64,000 nucleotides of DNA. Source: Aphis gossypii (lineage: Eukaryota; Arthropoda; Insecta; Hemiptera; Aphididae). The position numbers were made by a program, and so were the translations under genes. Each line of letters opens with the position of its first letter. The stretch's first letter is position 1. Shown piece after piece: positions 39,901 to 54,900 of the stretch. The stretch spans positions 83,794,604 to 83,858,603 of the forward strand of contig NC_065531.1 of the NCBI RefSeq assembly GCF_020184175.1. The letters are read 5' to 3'. The notes under the pieces are model-generated. The model did not search any database, was not told the origin of the DNA, and was given only the letters and a program-made list of their open reading frames with translations.

Positions 39901-42900
39901 TTTGGATCAATGGGAATACGGTACTTATACTTACAGAATTTACGAATTGTTAAATATATTCACTCATCATAGCTTATGTAGCTACTAATGATAGTTATTT
40001 TACAACTAGTATAATATAGTTAAATTATTATTAATACTTGAAAGTAGTTTCGGTTAAGTTTTTAATTAATTGATATGAAATACCTAATGTTATTTTTTAA
40101 AAATTTTTATTTTCCTAAAAATGTCTATAACAACAAAAATCCTAAAACTGTGTACGATTTTATTTATTATAATTTCTGGTACCACTGATAGTAGGTAGAT
40201 ACCTATATAAACATAATCTAACCTAATTATACCTATAGATTTCTATCAACTGTTAATATTTTTGTTTACAATGAAAATCGTTAACTTCTGGAACGATCGT
40301 CTTCGCAATAATATGTTATGTATATTATCTCGTATTGCTTTTGATATAATATTATTTCAACTTTAAGTAGTTTATAAAATACCGTAAGTTTGTACATGAA
40401 ATTTCCTATATTTTTAAAGCGCATTTGATTATTTGGTTTTATGCATATTTTAAGGTTTTATTTTATATGTAGGGTATCTAATCCATAAAGCATTAACTCA
40501 TATCGATATTGTTTATTTCAGGATGAGAGAGGGCGGTTAATGAGGAGGAACATAGTAAGGTATGCGGTACTGGCATATGTTATCACTTTGAAGCAAGTGA
40601 GCATAAGGGTGAAAAAACGATTTCCCACATTACAACACATCGTCGATGCCGGTGAGTACTTAATTTTGATGTGTATATAAAACTGCAAGACGTGCCGTCT
40701 GAATATGTAATTAAACCTAAGTAGGTACATAAACAGCCAGCGATAACCTACATTATAATAAAATATATTATGACTATGTTATCAAATATTTTAAATGACT
40801 GAAACATTGTTTATTATCGACTCGATTAATAATTATCTCTTCGCACACGTGGTGCCAGAGCCTTAACCGGTTTTATTTTCGCACATAAGACTAACCCAGA
40901 ACCTGTTGAATATCAATTTATTCAAAGAATGTTTGACTGTTACGGGTCTCGAAGCGGTTTAGGTTTAAGAATTGGATCATTCCGTAGATTTACATTGATT
41001 AGATTGTTCGAATAGCCTTTTATTTTCTCGATGTAGGCATATCTATATTATAAAACCTGCGTGAGAGACATATTGTATACTGTACGTCATTCATCATTAC
41101 TAATTTTCTTAATAACTACTAGAGCAATTTTTAGCCATACATTACGAGTGTATTAGCATAATTCAAGTATCTGACCACAAAAACAGTTTTGCGCCTTTTG
41201 CACATTCGATGCCTGAAGCTGATTTCGAAGCCAGAGCTTAAATCCACCGCGTTAAAATGGAAATAATATTATAAATAAATATATGGATAGGTTATACGTG
41301 ATTTGTTCAGCTAACGAACTTGGTAGCAACTATGATTATTATAAAGTCGATTTTTGTGTATTTGAAGAAAACTAATAGTTTATAATTTATATTATATTAC
41401 AACTCGATGTATTAGAAAATATAAATGTTTCTATGATCATTTATAGACTATTTAATTTTATATTTAATAACATACATCCTATAATAATATGTTATTACGT
41501 ACATATATTTTTTTTCTTCAAAAATACAAAAATTTACGGAAAATAATTTTTGCAGTTGGTTAATATGGATAACCCTGTAGAATGCGTACAGGATAATATT
41601 TTAACAATGCTCAATGGTGGTAGGTAGGTAGTGTTTGTGCTTGCAAGGCTACAAACAATAGTATATAATATGTTAGATACACTCTATATAGATATACACT
41701 ACTGGGATGGGATCGTTACGATTGGATTAGTTTTGACAATAACAATGGTCAACTGACATAAATTTATCTTGTCATTTTTAATTCGATCACACGTCATCGT
41801 CGCACAGCAAATATATTGTATTGCATACTCGTATATTACAAATATAAAACACACAGAAAATAATACAATGTTTATTCAATTATTGTTACGATATGGTCAT
41901 ATAACTTCATCAATTGGTCGCCGTTCGTTATTATAATACATCTTAGTTTCTCTCCGCAAAGGTACTTATATGTGTCACTCATTTCTTTACTGCAGTCATC
42001 AATAAAAGACTACGTCCAAATATGAAGCAAAGCTTTCGTTTGATAATTTATTAATTTCTAATCAAATTGGTCTTGAGCAGTTGAGCCTACAAAAGTACTC
42101 ATAATACCAACCCAATGCTGCCTGAAATACAACAAGTATAATCAGTATACACGAGTTCTTTGTTTCATTTTCGTGACCTTTGAATCGGGGTGTGACGTGT
42201 GTGCAATGTGCATATAATAATATTATTGTTGTGTACAGAATCGTTTCTAATACATGGTGAATTATAATAGATATCATAATATTATATGATGTTAATAGAA
42301 ACAAAGTTTCAAGGATTTTCACTTCCGAATTAGTTATCTCTTAATGAATGCGAATTTTGAATTTGTGCCAATGTTATTGTTTTACAACTACCTAAATATT
42401 GTACTCTATCCGTTTATTTTTTGTCTAGATACCTATCTATATAATTTTGAATCAACTGTTTATTCTTCTTCGAAACTTGCAGTTTATTGTTGTGTACTCT
42501 ATACTAGTAGGTATTTGATTGTTCGTACACTTTGTTGTATCTTATTTATGTACAATTAACAATCAAAAATATTCGAGGGTTATATGGTTTAAATATTTTT
42601 TGGTAATGAAAATATAATATAATATATAACCTCCACCAATCGACCGTTTGATAAATGACCGTGCGAGTGTGGGGTTGTGGTTAGGGTTGGAGTTGGGAGG
42701 TGGGTCTATGTTGTTGAACGTGTAACGAACTTGGACATGACACAGGAATCATGTTGGAGAGCGAAAAAAAAATCGTGGAAATGATGGACGAGAGAAGCCC
42801 TGGAATGTCCAAGTATTGGATGCCATTGGTGTGGGCCACCAACATCATAAACCGGGCTCGCAAGGAGTCGCTCATATCCAGCGACCAGGTGGTTCAGACG

Positions 42901-45900
42901 CTTCTCGTTGAGCTGTCGGACATCAGGCGCCGACTGGGTTCTCTGATCAGCTATGACACCGTTTGCGTGCCGCTCGTCTACACACAGGTCAGCATTTTGC
43001 CAATACCCTACCGACTATACCTATTTATATAAATCTATTCTGTTTAGCATTTTATCGTTCTTGTTTCATTTGTGTTTTCATTTCATTATAAAACATACAT
43101 CTTGTTCTTCCCTGGTCACCTGCTGATTTTATGTTCTCATTTCTCACGAATAATAAATTGCGACTGTTTAAAAAGCATACAGGTACTCGTTTGATATAAT
43201 TTTTTTGTTGAACATTTGTTGCTAACTTCTTCGTGAGTTTATTATAAAATATCTATAATATATAATAAAAAAATTGTAATATTAATAAATTCAGCAGATC
43301 TCTCGGGAAAACTTGTCATGATATTCATTAATAATTTAACTTATTAATAACTGTAGTTATTTCATTTGTTTAATCGTAATAGTAAAAGTGTTGATTTCTT
43401 GGTGTGACATTATTTATATTCTTTTTGTAATTTATTTGTTATTAATGTTGCTTAAGCTTTGCATGTGCATGTAAACACTAACAAAAAAAAAAACGCACGT
43501 ACACAATCTTTTGGAAATCAGAATCTTAAATATTAAGTGCATGATATATTATAATATATTATATATTATTATTTATTATTTACTGTTTACCTACGTCGTA
43601 TTATATTCAAAAGAATACCGATGATCCTCTAGACTCGTCAACTACATACAAAAATGTACATCTAAGGATCTAAAATATAATCGAAGTTTTGTCAAACTCG
43701 AATAGCGAAATTATGGCATATATATTACGTTCTTCAATCAGAATAATTTTATATTATTATATTCCATCACTTATTACCTACCAAATTATAGTTGGTTTGG
43801 CTTTATGGAATACATACAATAAAAATATATATTATACACCAGCTATCTCAACCGAGATTTAACGTTTGAATTTGAATCAGTGTTACACATAATAAGCTTT
43901 AGCTTTAGTATTGATACTTATATATTTATAATATTATGTGTGTGTATATTATTATATGCACATAATAGTACCTATATGTGTTATCGCCTTAATTATGTAC
44001 TTATACATAATGATTTAAAACAATACAAATACCACTGTATATAATACGTATTAAAGAATTATATATATATTATGTACACCGTAGTACACTCAGATATATG
44101 GCGGTGTACATATATATATATATTACAATATTACAATATAAGGATAACCCCGCGTGTAACATCAGAAAGGTGAACGTTTTGCATGGCAGATAAATTTCAC
44201 CTGTCACAAGATGTGTCAGGCATGCAAACGCGAAATACTACAACAACGACAGTAATATAATATAATATATTATTATTTTATATTTCTTCGAGAATAATTA
44301 ATAATAACGCCAAAAAATCACACCGGTCGCATCCGAGTCGGATTTGGGTATTGTCAGAGTGTGCAGCTACAGCAGTCATAAACTTATGCGTGACGTGTTC
44401 GTTAAACTCACGTCTCGCGTCTCACTGTTCGTCTGCAGCAGCAACAGCAGCAGCGACAGCAGCAGCAGAAGATCAATGATATTCGTCATTATAATATTAC
44501 CTATTATGATTTATCACTATATAATATAATTGGCGCGTGGTGTTTATCAATTGTTCCTTACAATATACAAATAGTTAATTATCCCGAATTACCCGATTAC
44601 GTTGTGATGTGTACGAGTACTTGTATACAATATTATATAGGCACACATTTTATGTACCTATATTAGTTAGTTATTATAAGTGCACACTGCATACGTAATC
44701 TAATTGCCGGGAGAAAGTGTAGTACCTGCCATGACTATTGGAAGAGAGAGAAAGAGAGAGACAGTGATAGAGAGAGGAACGTTGTTTTAACGTAGAAATA
44801 TTTAACTGTTGCTATTTTTATACTTCATAATTTTTTTATTTTTTTATTCTACTTAATATATAGTTTCTCCGAGCGAAATTATTAATTATTTTATTATTGC
44901 ATACCAGTGCAGTGTAAATTTCATTCCATTAATAACTATTGCTACTGATTTCGAATTATTGTTATAAATACATTAATATTAAAATCGTAATCATCATGTT
45001 TGTTATCTTGCACTTTTACCGATACCTATACAATACTATAATATTATAGTATTAATGTATTATATAAACATATTCTCTTTAAATAACCTTACGTACTACA
45101 CGATTTTAAATATAATATAATCTGTTGTACAGTTGGTGCAAGAGCAGTAGATTCTATTCAAATTTATGTGCAATACCCCTATAAAATATTATGTACATGT
45201 AGGTATGTCTACAGCGCGTATATCTGTGGGCGTGCAGTGCATTTTGCATTTTGTAATTGCAGTAAATTATTATTCTTTTCGGATCTTTCTGTTTCATAAA
45301 TTCGACTTTCGTAAAACGTTTGTTATGTAAGATATAAAGTATCTATAACTTATAAAATATAACGACGTGATTAGTTTTAGGAAATTCTGACCAAATCTTT
45401 GTTAAATCATTTTACCCAAATAATTTTCAACGACTGTCTTAAGCTAAAATTGTCTTTTAGCTTTCCTCCTCTAAATTTAATCGATTGTAAACATATCACT
45501 GTTCGGAAAACAATAAATTATAAACTATACGTATTCGAACTTATAATAACGGTTAATGTTATATACCTAATAATAATAAAAAAAAAACGTTATCCACGAC
45601 GAAACGCATTTTTTTGTTGAAACATGATGCCGGGCGTAGGTTTGATGATGGATAGCGAGAAGGAGATATTGGAAGCTGTGGAAGCGAAAACTGCGATGAC
45701 CAATTATTGGATCCCGTTGACTTGGGCCACCAACATCATAAATCGGGCCAGAAGAGAGAAACTGATATCCAACGATCACATGGTACAGACAATACTGTTG
45801 GAGATGTCCGACATGAGGTACAGGCTGGGATCGCTGATTGGTTACGATAATGTCAACATTCCCATTCTCTATTCACAGGTCGGTATATTATACTACATAC

Positions 45901-48900
45901 AAAGCAATGTGCACAATTATACAAATTATTATATACGTGTTATCACAACGATAGGTTGTACATTGTACCCGGGTGCAGGTGTTTTTGCATGCATTTCTTC
46001 TGTACTGCAACTATTATCTAGTGTATAGAGTTAACATATGATTTAAGTATCTATATTTTACATTATTAATATTATAGTCTGAGCACATTTATATCATAAT
46101 ATAATGTGTATTAACACCGTAAACGTATACTCGTATAATACTGGCTAGCTGCCTACTCTTCATCGTCGCGCGCCAAAAAATGTCTTAAACATTTTTTTCA
46201 AATGTTTTAGTATTTATCTATATTTATTGGTCGTTTGGCCATGCGCGTAGGTACTCTCTCGCATGAACGTCGATTATGTATTTATATCGTATATTCTTTG
46301 AGAAACCATTTTATGTATTTATGCACATATATTACTGCTGGGTCACGATTTACCAAAAAAGAAGTTAAAACCTATGTAGATAGGTACATATTATACCACC
46401 TATAGGTACAGGTATGGATACTTCCAATCAAAGTCATTTCATGTAAGATATGATATTATATTGTAATTATTATATACCGACCAGAGACGATCGTAGTAAC
46501 CTTGGCCGTTCTACAGTTATTGTCGATTCTGCCTTCGGCTTGTGCTAATTTTTAAGTTCCTAATACCTTGGCAAACCAACATTGTACATTTTTTGCGTTC
46601 CCAGTAACTCATAATTATCACTTCGCTAATCATACGATATTACGTCATTATATTTAGTACAGATTTTATTAATTAATGCCATGTTAACCATCATAAAAAA
46701 TATAGACGCCTAGGTGTTTTATATAATTTTGTACAATGTCATGTTATTCTTACTATCTTTTAATATTTAATTTCACAAAATTGTATGAACATTTTAATGA
46801 ACTAATAATACTTAAAAAAAAAAAAAAATTGCATAAGTAATATAAAATAAGGAAGTAGAATTTCCAATTATAGTAGAGTGATATACTGATATAATATATT
46901 AATGATTAAAGCTCCTGCAGATTGTGCATATTTTTATTGAAATAAAATTTTATGAATTTTCATAAACCTGTTTGTTAAATTTTTTTGTAATACGTTATTC
47001 TCTTATACTTACTGTTTCTTAATTTTTGATTGGTTTAATAATAATGTATATAATAAAGTTTACGATTTATATATATTATAAAAGCTTAGATCCAGTTTAT
47101 TGGTTTTACATTTTTATTTATTGAAATGTAGCTAATAAATAAACAAAAATTTTAATATTATAAAATTATAAATTATAATTTAAAATATTTTTTTAGGTTA
47201 ATATAAAAGTGTTTCAAATTTCATTATAATAACATATAGTCAAAAAGTCCTGCGCTTAATGGTACTTATTATACATTTTCGTCATTTGTCGACCTCAACA
47301 TTTGTATTTTATTATATTGTCATTGACACATATATTTAAACTTATAATAATACTAATAAAGATTATATTTTGTGTAGGTGTTTCTAGAATACCCAATGTT
47401 ATGATTAAATAATATACAGTAACTTATTGATTAAAGAATCAATAACGTACTCAATTTACGACACTATTCGATTTTGATCAACAATGTATTCTGATCATGA
47501 CTATATAGTATACGTTATAATAGTAATATAATAATATATGATAATCGAAACAAATCAAGCTATTCTAAATATGTAGACATTGATGTTAAAGTTTAATAAA
47601 ATAACAATATTTAATTTATTATATTTTTTACGTAATTGTATAATAATTTTAGTATGAGTTTTTCCAACGACCAATAATGTACAATATACGTAGTATTATA
47701 ATAAAATACGTGTTGTCTTATATAATCAACTATATAAAATACAAGTGAAATATAAGTTTATAGAAGCTAAGATTATAATACCTTGTTAGTTGGTGTTTGT
47801 ACCTAATAGTTGTTCCAAATATTTAAATAATCGAATTGAATATAATCTTATGGATAATATGATTTTTAAAGATTTGCTATAAATATAATCCATAAGAGTA
47901 CACGACACGTTTTGATTGAATAAGGGTTGTTGTAATCGTAAATTACATCCGTAAAGTTCCTGTTTTATATATTATATTATAATGTATATATAATACATAT
48001 TACATATATATATTTTTATTATTATTCTAATTGTTGTTTACGATTATCTTCGGTCTCGCCGATTTAAAAGCATCGGACCATGCAAGGCTGCAGCTTGATG
48101 CCCGAATTCACTGTATGGAAAAAAAATACAACAAATGTTACCTAGCTATATTTAGTTAGGTGTATATTAATTCGAGCCGTTGAATATCGTTTACGGAAAC
48201 AATGCTGCGATGTTTTCGAGGGAAAAATTGCAAAAAAAAGTATACACGTACATTTTGCAGATATATACTCTACAACAAAATATAACAATAATGTGCATAA
48301 TACAGGTATTCGGTCGAGTGATTATATTATATCGGTATCACTGGTGTAAAAATCACCTTGACGGTATAATTTTTCTATGAAACCATTCACACATTATGTA
48401 TATAATACTAAGTATATAATATATGCATACAGGTAACAAGATACTAGGTACTTTATTTGTATTGGTATATAGTTGAATTAGAATCGGATCTGGTGCATTA
48501 TAGTTTATATACATTTTATATCCTGACTTCGGTACGAGATTTATTATTATTCAGTCGTAGGTACTTACGTAGTATGTACCTATAGTGTGCATGGGATTGA
48601 CTGGAACTGATCAAATCAATCTCGTTGGCCGCGATACAATAGGTAGATGGGTAGATGATGATAATTATATAGTACCCAGATTTGTATGCATTTGCATATT
48701 ATTTTTTGATGTTGATACACATTAGAGCAGTGTTTTCCAACCTTTTTTTTACTCAATGCCCCTTTTAGATTATAAAAATCTCATACTCCCCCCCCAATCA
48801 ATTTTTTCAAAAGATTAACATTTTATTTTTTAATAAGTTATTTAATTAAAGAAAAAATATAATTTAACATTTTAATGCCACAATTTAGTTAATTTTATAT

Positions 48901-51900
48901 TTAAATACTTACTAACAATATGAATAATAAAAACATAAATGATAAATGAGCACCCCCCTTAGCGCCGCCTCAGAAAAACTCCCCCTTTAAAATAAAAAAT
49001 GCCCACAAGAGGGCGTTAGCGACCACGTTAGGAATCACTGCATTAGAGCGACCACGTATTTATGACGTAGGTATTGTGATTCAAAATACAGTATTCTATG
49101 TTTGAGATTGTTTTCACATATACTTAGACATAAATTTTTAGTTATTATAATTTTAGTTAACTACAGCTGTTGACAAATGTCATATATTAATTATACCCAC
49201 TTGTTTCTATTTTTTTTTTTTTTGTAGATAAAAAACTGAACACTTAGTAAACGGTTGTGAACTAAATTCAAGCATAATATATTCGAGAAAAAATAATCAT
49301 AAATAAGTAACTACAATTTATCTTACAAAATAGTAACAATAATAATTTTTTCCTTTTTTCTTTATCAAATATTTTATTTGTATATATATATAATAATAAA
49401 GAATAATGAACATTTATAGAATATTAGAGGAGCATATTTTAATATATTAGGAAAAATCAATCAAAAAGTTTGTAGAAATGTTCTATAATAATCGAAAAGT
49501 TCACTAAGAATCCAAAATATAAAATGTTTATTTAAATAAGTATTATTACAAATTTACACCATCACCTACCTAAGACATAATTTTTAGTTACCCAACAACA
49601 TTTTAGTATACCAGGAAAATTCAAAGCAAATGCATCAATATCTCAGATCTAATAATATACGTATCTTTATAGTATGTATTATAACCATTTAGTATACCTA
49701 GTTACCTACGACCAATACCTACATCAGACGTTTAAAATGACAAAATCTTCGATTTTTTTAATCGATGATCCACAAAAAATTGTTTATTAAATTGTCTAGA
49801 CATTAGCCACAATACTTAGGCGTATCTATAATACTACATTTACGAAGTGGTTTTTACGTGTCTCGCGGATCGTGATTACCCGCGACGAACGATTTCGAGC
49901 GTGGTTACTGGTTGCCGCGAACCCCGAGGCAACTAGTTTCTAAGAGTCGCTACCATTCGTATATTAAATGCGTTCGGCTGTCGGCGGATAAGACGGCAGC
50001 ATACGTACGTATTGTCTCGTCCAATGAACTCTAGCTATTATACGCGGAGCCGAAAATCGGATTAAATTTTACAAAATGTGAGCGAAATAATCACGTCACA
50101 TAGGTATAATGATATATTTCTAACGGACGCACAACTCATCGTCATTTTAAACCCGATTGAGATACGCGCCTATGTAATTTAAACGCCTTGAGTTATATAT
50201 CTATTAATATATTATTATGTTCACATTTTAGACAAATGGAATACGTGTTTGAAGAAATATTAAGTCAAAATCAGAAAGTAATATTAGATTTATATTTGAC
50301 AGCCGATATTTATTATAATCATATAGGTACACATAAGACAACGTTACATTATTATTTTTATTATTATATTATTATATGTAGTTTTATTGAACCTATTTTA
50401 TTTTTGATATCACATCAAGATTATACTTATAAATTTTAACAATAATTGTTTTCGAAATGTGCGATTCTGCGAAGACATATGGGAAATACTATCCACATTC
50501 TACACTATCATATTTAAATCTCTAATATTTACATCGATTTTTATTAATAATATTTTGTTTTATTATACAGCGCTTAATATAAAACATAAATTAACATAGA
50601 AATATTGAACAATTTTACCGAATGAAAAATATAATCTAAAGGAAAAATTAAATATTTTTTTTTTTAACGAATAATTTTCTTGTTTCACTCATAGGTTATA
50701 AATATTAGTGGTAATTGCATTGTTTATTTCTTCGAGTAATAATAACTATAAGAGCAGTAATAATAATAATAAAATAAGACAGAAATATAATTTAGTATGA
50801 TTATAATAGTCATTCATTATGATAAATATTATACATTTTATTATAAAATTCATAATGTCATACGTATAGTTTTAATTTTTTACGTATTCAAATAATAGTT
50901 TAAAATAGATACTGAATTGATGTACATTGTACCTATTTAAAAAATATATTCATAAATTATTCACATGAAAAGATAAAAAAATATGGATATCATTCATTAA
51001 ATAAAAATGTACAACAGTTTTATTAAATTAATTAAAAACCAAATAATTATAGATTGGTTTGTAAAATTATAATTTCTTTTAATAATATTTTCTTTGCATA
51101 AATTTTCCATCATCTATAGTGATCATTTGTAATAACTGACCTTGTAGGGACTCATATAAATTATATGTTATTATTAATAACTTATTAGTTATTAAAGTGA
51201 TATTTTCATATAGCGTGGTATTATTTTAATAAGGGGTATTCTGGGGTGACTGGTGAGCAATTACAAGTTTCTCTAGACAATAGCTAACACACAATTTGCT
51301 ATAGTTATAATTATTACTTTAAAGAATACACAATTCATTCGAGCTTAATTATTAATCTATTTGATAAAATGTTGGAATTAAAATAGTGATTTGTTTTACA
51401 GCGTCTACCTATTTATATTATATTATGCATGACTAACGTGTGAAATTATTGAAAATACAAAATACAAAAAGTGGAAACGGCCTTGATGGCTTGACGATTG
51501 ATATTGAAATAAGTTTTTGTAAACCACAACTACTTGCATCATCAATATGCATTCATGTTTCAACAGACCGTATCGCGTAATGTAATTTTTTCCAATATGA
51601 TATTTCGCACGTGTTTTGTACAGTCGTAATAATCGGTTGAATTTAAATTTATCATTATTTTTTGCAACGAAAAACTAGGAATTTACCGTTAAAATGCATT
51701 ATTATTTATCAATAGAAACAATCGCGAAGAAATATATCCGGACTATCCGGCAGTGTATTAATTATTTAATATATTTAATACTTTTTTATATTGTAATTTA
51801 TAGTATACACGTTTTAATAGAAAATGTCAGATTAAACGAGTATACGGTTAAAGCGCCAAACATACTAACCCCTTCATCGATCATGATAATATGCATAATT

Positions 51901-54900
51901 AACTTATTCTTGTTTTACTGTTTTATATTATAATACGAGCTTCTTATATTTTATTATAGGTATTTGTACCCATATTTACTCGTGGTACGCTCGTGTATAG
52001 TATTTATTTTGTAGTTCGTCATCAACAATATACGAATTAATTATAATACTATATACGAATTTAGCGTATACGTACCTAATATGGTTTTAAAGTTTTGTAA
52101 ATTATCAATTTTGTGCGACAGGTGGTAACATTGTCATTGTACGCTTATTTTGGCGCTCAGCTTATTGGAGCTCAAATGGTAGAACCTCCACCAGATTGGG
52201 GTTTCAAAGATTTTAAAGAGTTCGATCTATACGTTCCGATCCTGACGATTATCGAGGTTTGCAGTCTTTGGTCATAATATTAGTTAATTATTATTAATTC
52301 TTAGAATCTTCGCAGAATTTGTATATCATATTATATTTAATAATTTTTGAACATTGCAGTATACTTATATTTAATTTATTATTATTATTTTAGTTTTGTT
52401 TCTTCGTTGGATGGCTGAAAGTGGCGGAAGTTCTCATAGGACCTTTCGGTGAAGACGACGACGACATCGAGCTCAACTGGTTAATCGACCGTCACATAAA
52501 GGTAAATATTAATCATCATCGTCAAAATATTATCATTTGCAAAACCAAAACTGTACAAACTGTAGTAGTAAACCGGAAATGAATAAGCTCAACATTAATT
52601 CATTCATAACATATTATCATGTTGGTACCTGATTTAATTCTATCATTTATACTATTTTTGATATACCTAACAATATTTCATATAATTATTAATTATGTTT
52701 AAAAATTCTATAAATCGGATTTATTTGACAGACGATTAATATTTTCAAAAATTACGTAACAGTTTTTTACCAAAATAACTTATACTTATTTATAGGTTCA
52801 ACATAAATCGGTTCGATAACACTAACTTCATATAATTATAAAAATGCATATATATAAAATATTAAAACGTTTACGCTCGGTGTCTACCATCACTAAGCAT
52901 ATTTTATTTGTAGAAACAATAACTAATATTAGTATACACGTAGCCAACAAAAATTTCGACAATGGCAGCAAAAACAATTGAATACTATCGTCTTACAATG
53001 TCAAACATATGTATAAATGTACATTTTTTTAAATCAAACGAGTTATTCCAGTTATCGTTAACAAAGTACGCGTACCTACAAATGCAAATTTTTTATATTA
53101 TACATTTATTTTAAATATCATTTTAAAGTACTACAATAGTTGGACGACTTTCACATTTAGACTTTACCGTCCATTGAGACCAGGCATAGGTATTGGGTAC
53201 TTAAATGAATAAGATACTCTTACACTAACAGTTATAACAACAAATGTTTTCTTAAACTGACGAATGAAATGTTATTTGTTTTTTTTTATTCTCGTTTGTA
53301 AATAATTTAAAACATTAATTACAAGACATCGCGATTCGCTGGTTGTACAATATACAATATCCGCGGTTTTCGTTTCTTTTTTGAGGTAAGCACATAAGCG
53401 TGACAGAACAAGAGGCCGCACTATAATAATATTATAATGTTTTTTTTCGTTTTAATCGTTCGACCGGTATTGTTGTAATGTCAAACTTAATAAAGTTTTA
53501 ATTAGGGTCAAGGACATTAATATTTTATTTACAATTATAACCCTTTGATACTTCAGTCATACAATTTAAAGATGTTTCAAAATGCTTCGTGTTCCTAAAT
53601 ATGGTATTGACTTTATGTAATCCATAATATCGAGACGCATGATCATTGGCCAAGTAAATAGTCACAAAATGTAATGTTATTGCGTAATTTGTTTTGTTTT
53701 TTCTAAGTTAAATTTTATTAAATCCTAATATTGTTTCGATTACCTAGTTAATTTAAATAAAATGCATGTATCGATGTACCTATAAATTTTTTATTTGTTT
53801 TAAAAATAAGCGGAAGTACATAAATTGACTACATTAATTGAGTCGCTGATAGGTATAAAATTATTAATACATAGGTACCAATATATTTTTTTATCTTTAA
53901 AAGATCATTATAATAACACATTCTTCGAATGACTCAGAATCTAAAATAACTTATAAATTATTGACGCTATTTATAAATCACTGTTTTACATAATATACCT
54001 TCGACTGCTTTAGAAATGTACTTTGAATAATCGAAAGTTGTAAAAGTGGTTAGTGCTCGCATTATATAGTAAACACATTAAATTTAATTAAAAATAATTG
54101 TTACAAATTCCAATACTACTTATAGGTAATATTTTCATTATAATTTCTAAACCGCGTATACAAACAACAGATAATACGTTTATATTAAATAAATTGTAGT
54201 TCAAGTTGATTTTAAAGTTACCAATTACCATTATAGTATAGTCTATAGCATTATTTAATAATACATTTTATTTTAAGTTCGCATAAACTGATTTCGCTCA
54301 GGAAAAAATTAACAAATATAAAATACAGCACTACTTTTATCAGTGTACCTATATTAGTTTTAGTGTACCTTAGTTCCTCTGGTAAATCAGTGTCGGTATA
54401 CCTCGCGTCTTCGCTCTGTGAATCAATGCGACTTAATCCACTTAAAGTGAATTGAATATAGCACTTGATATATTTTCGAACGTAGTTTAAACTAATAGTT
54501 TCTACTTTCTATACTTTTCTGACATCTTAAAGAATAATTTAAACATTAAAGTTTTTGAGTGCTGTATGTGCTATAATGATACATTTATTATTATATTTAT
54601 AGATTACATATCAAAAAAATCTCTTATTTTTGTAAGAAATGGTTAAATTGGTTTAATCAAAAATGTTACTACTTTTCTTAACAATTAAAAAAAAAAAAAA
54701 ACAAAAACAAAAACATCGTCTAAAAATGATAATAATCGTAATTGAGCTACAAAGTCAATTTTGATCACGTTACCTAATGTGACGAGGTTTTAATATTTTC
54801 TATATAGAATGACATTTTTAAAAATATTTATAATACTAATAACAACTAACAAGCGTTTTACTTCATAGATACTTCATTTTACACTATTCTATTAGGATAA

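Noticed and set aside
44344..44529. Serine-rich open frame from the CAG tract
   Set aside because: The serine run comes from reading the CAG repeat out of phase; no continuation, and it lies in the intron between exons A and B.
50232..50326. Open segment QMEYVFEEILSQNQKVILDL bounded by TTTTAG and a GGTACA donor, looking like an exon
   Set aside because: 95 bases would shift the bestrophin frame between exons B and 52122, and no other exon partners were found; kept only as a possible relic.
51694..51933. 79-aa open frame with two hydrophobic stretches just before bestrophin exon 52122
   Set aside because: Composition (Ile/Leu/Tyr-rich) is what AT-rich DNA gives by chance; no splice context, no family resemblance, and it lies within an intron.
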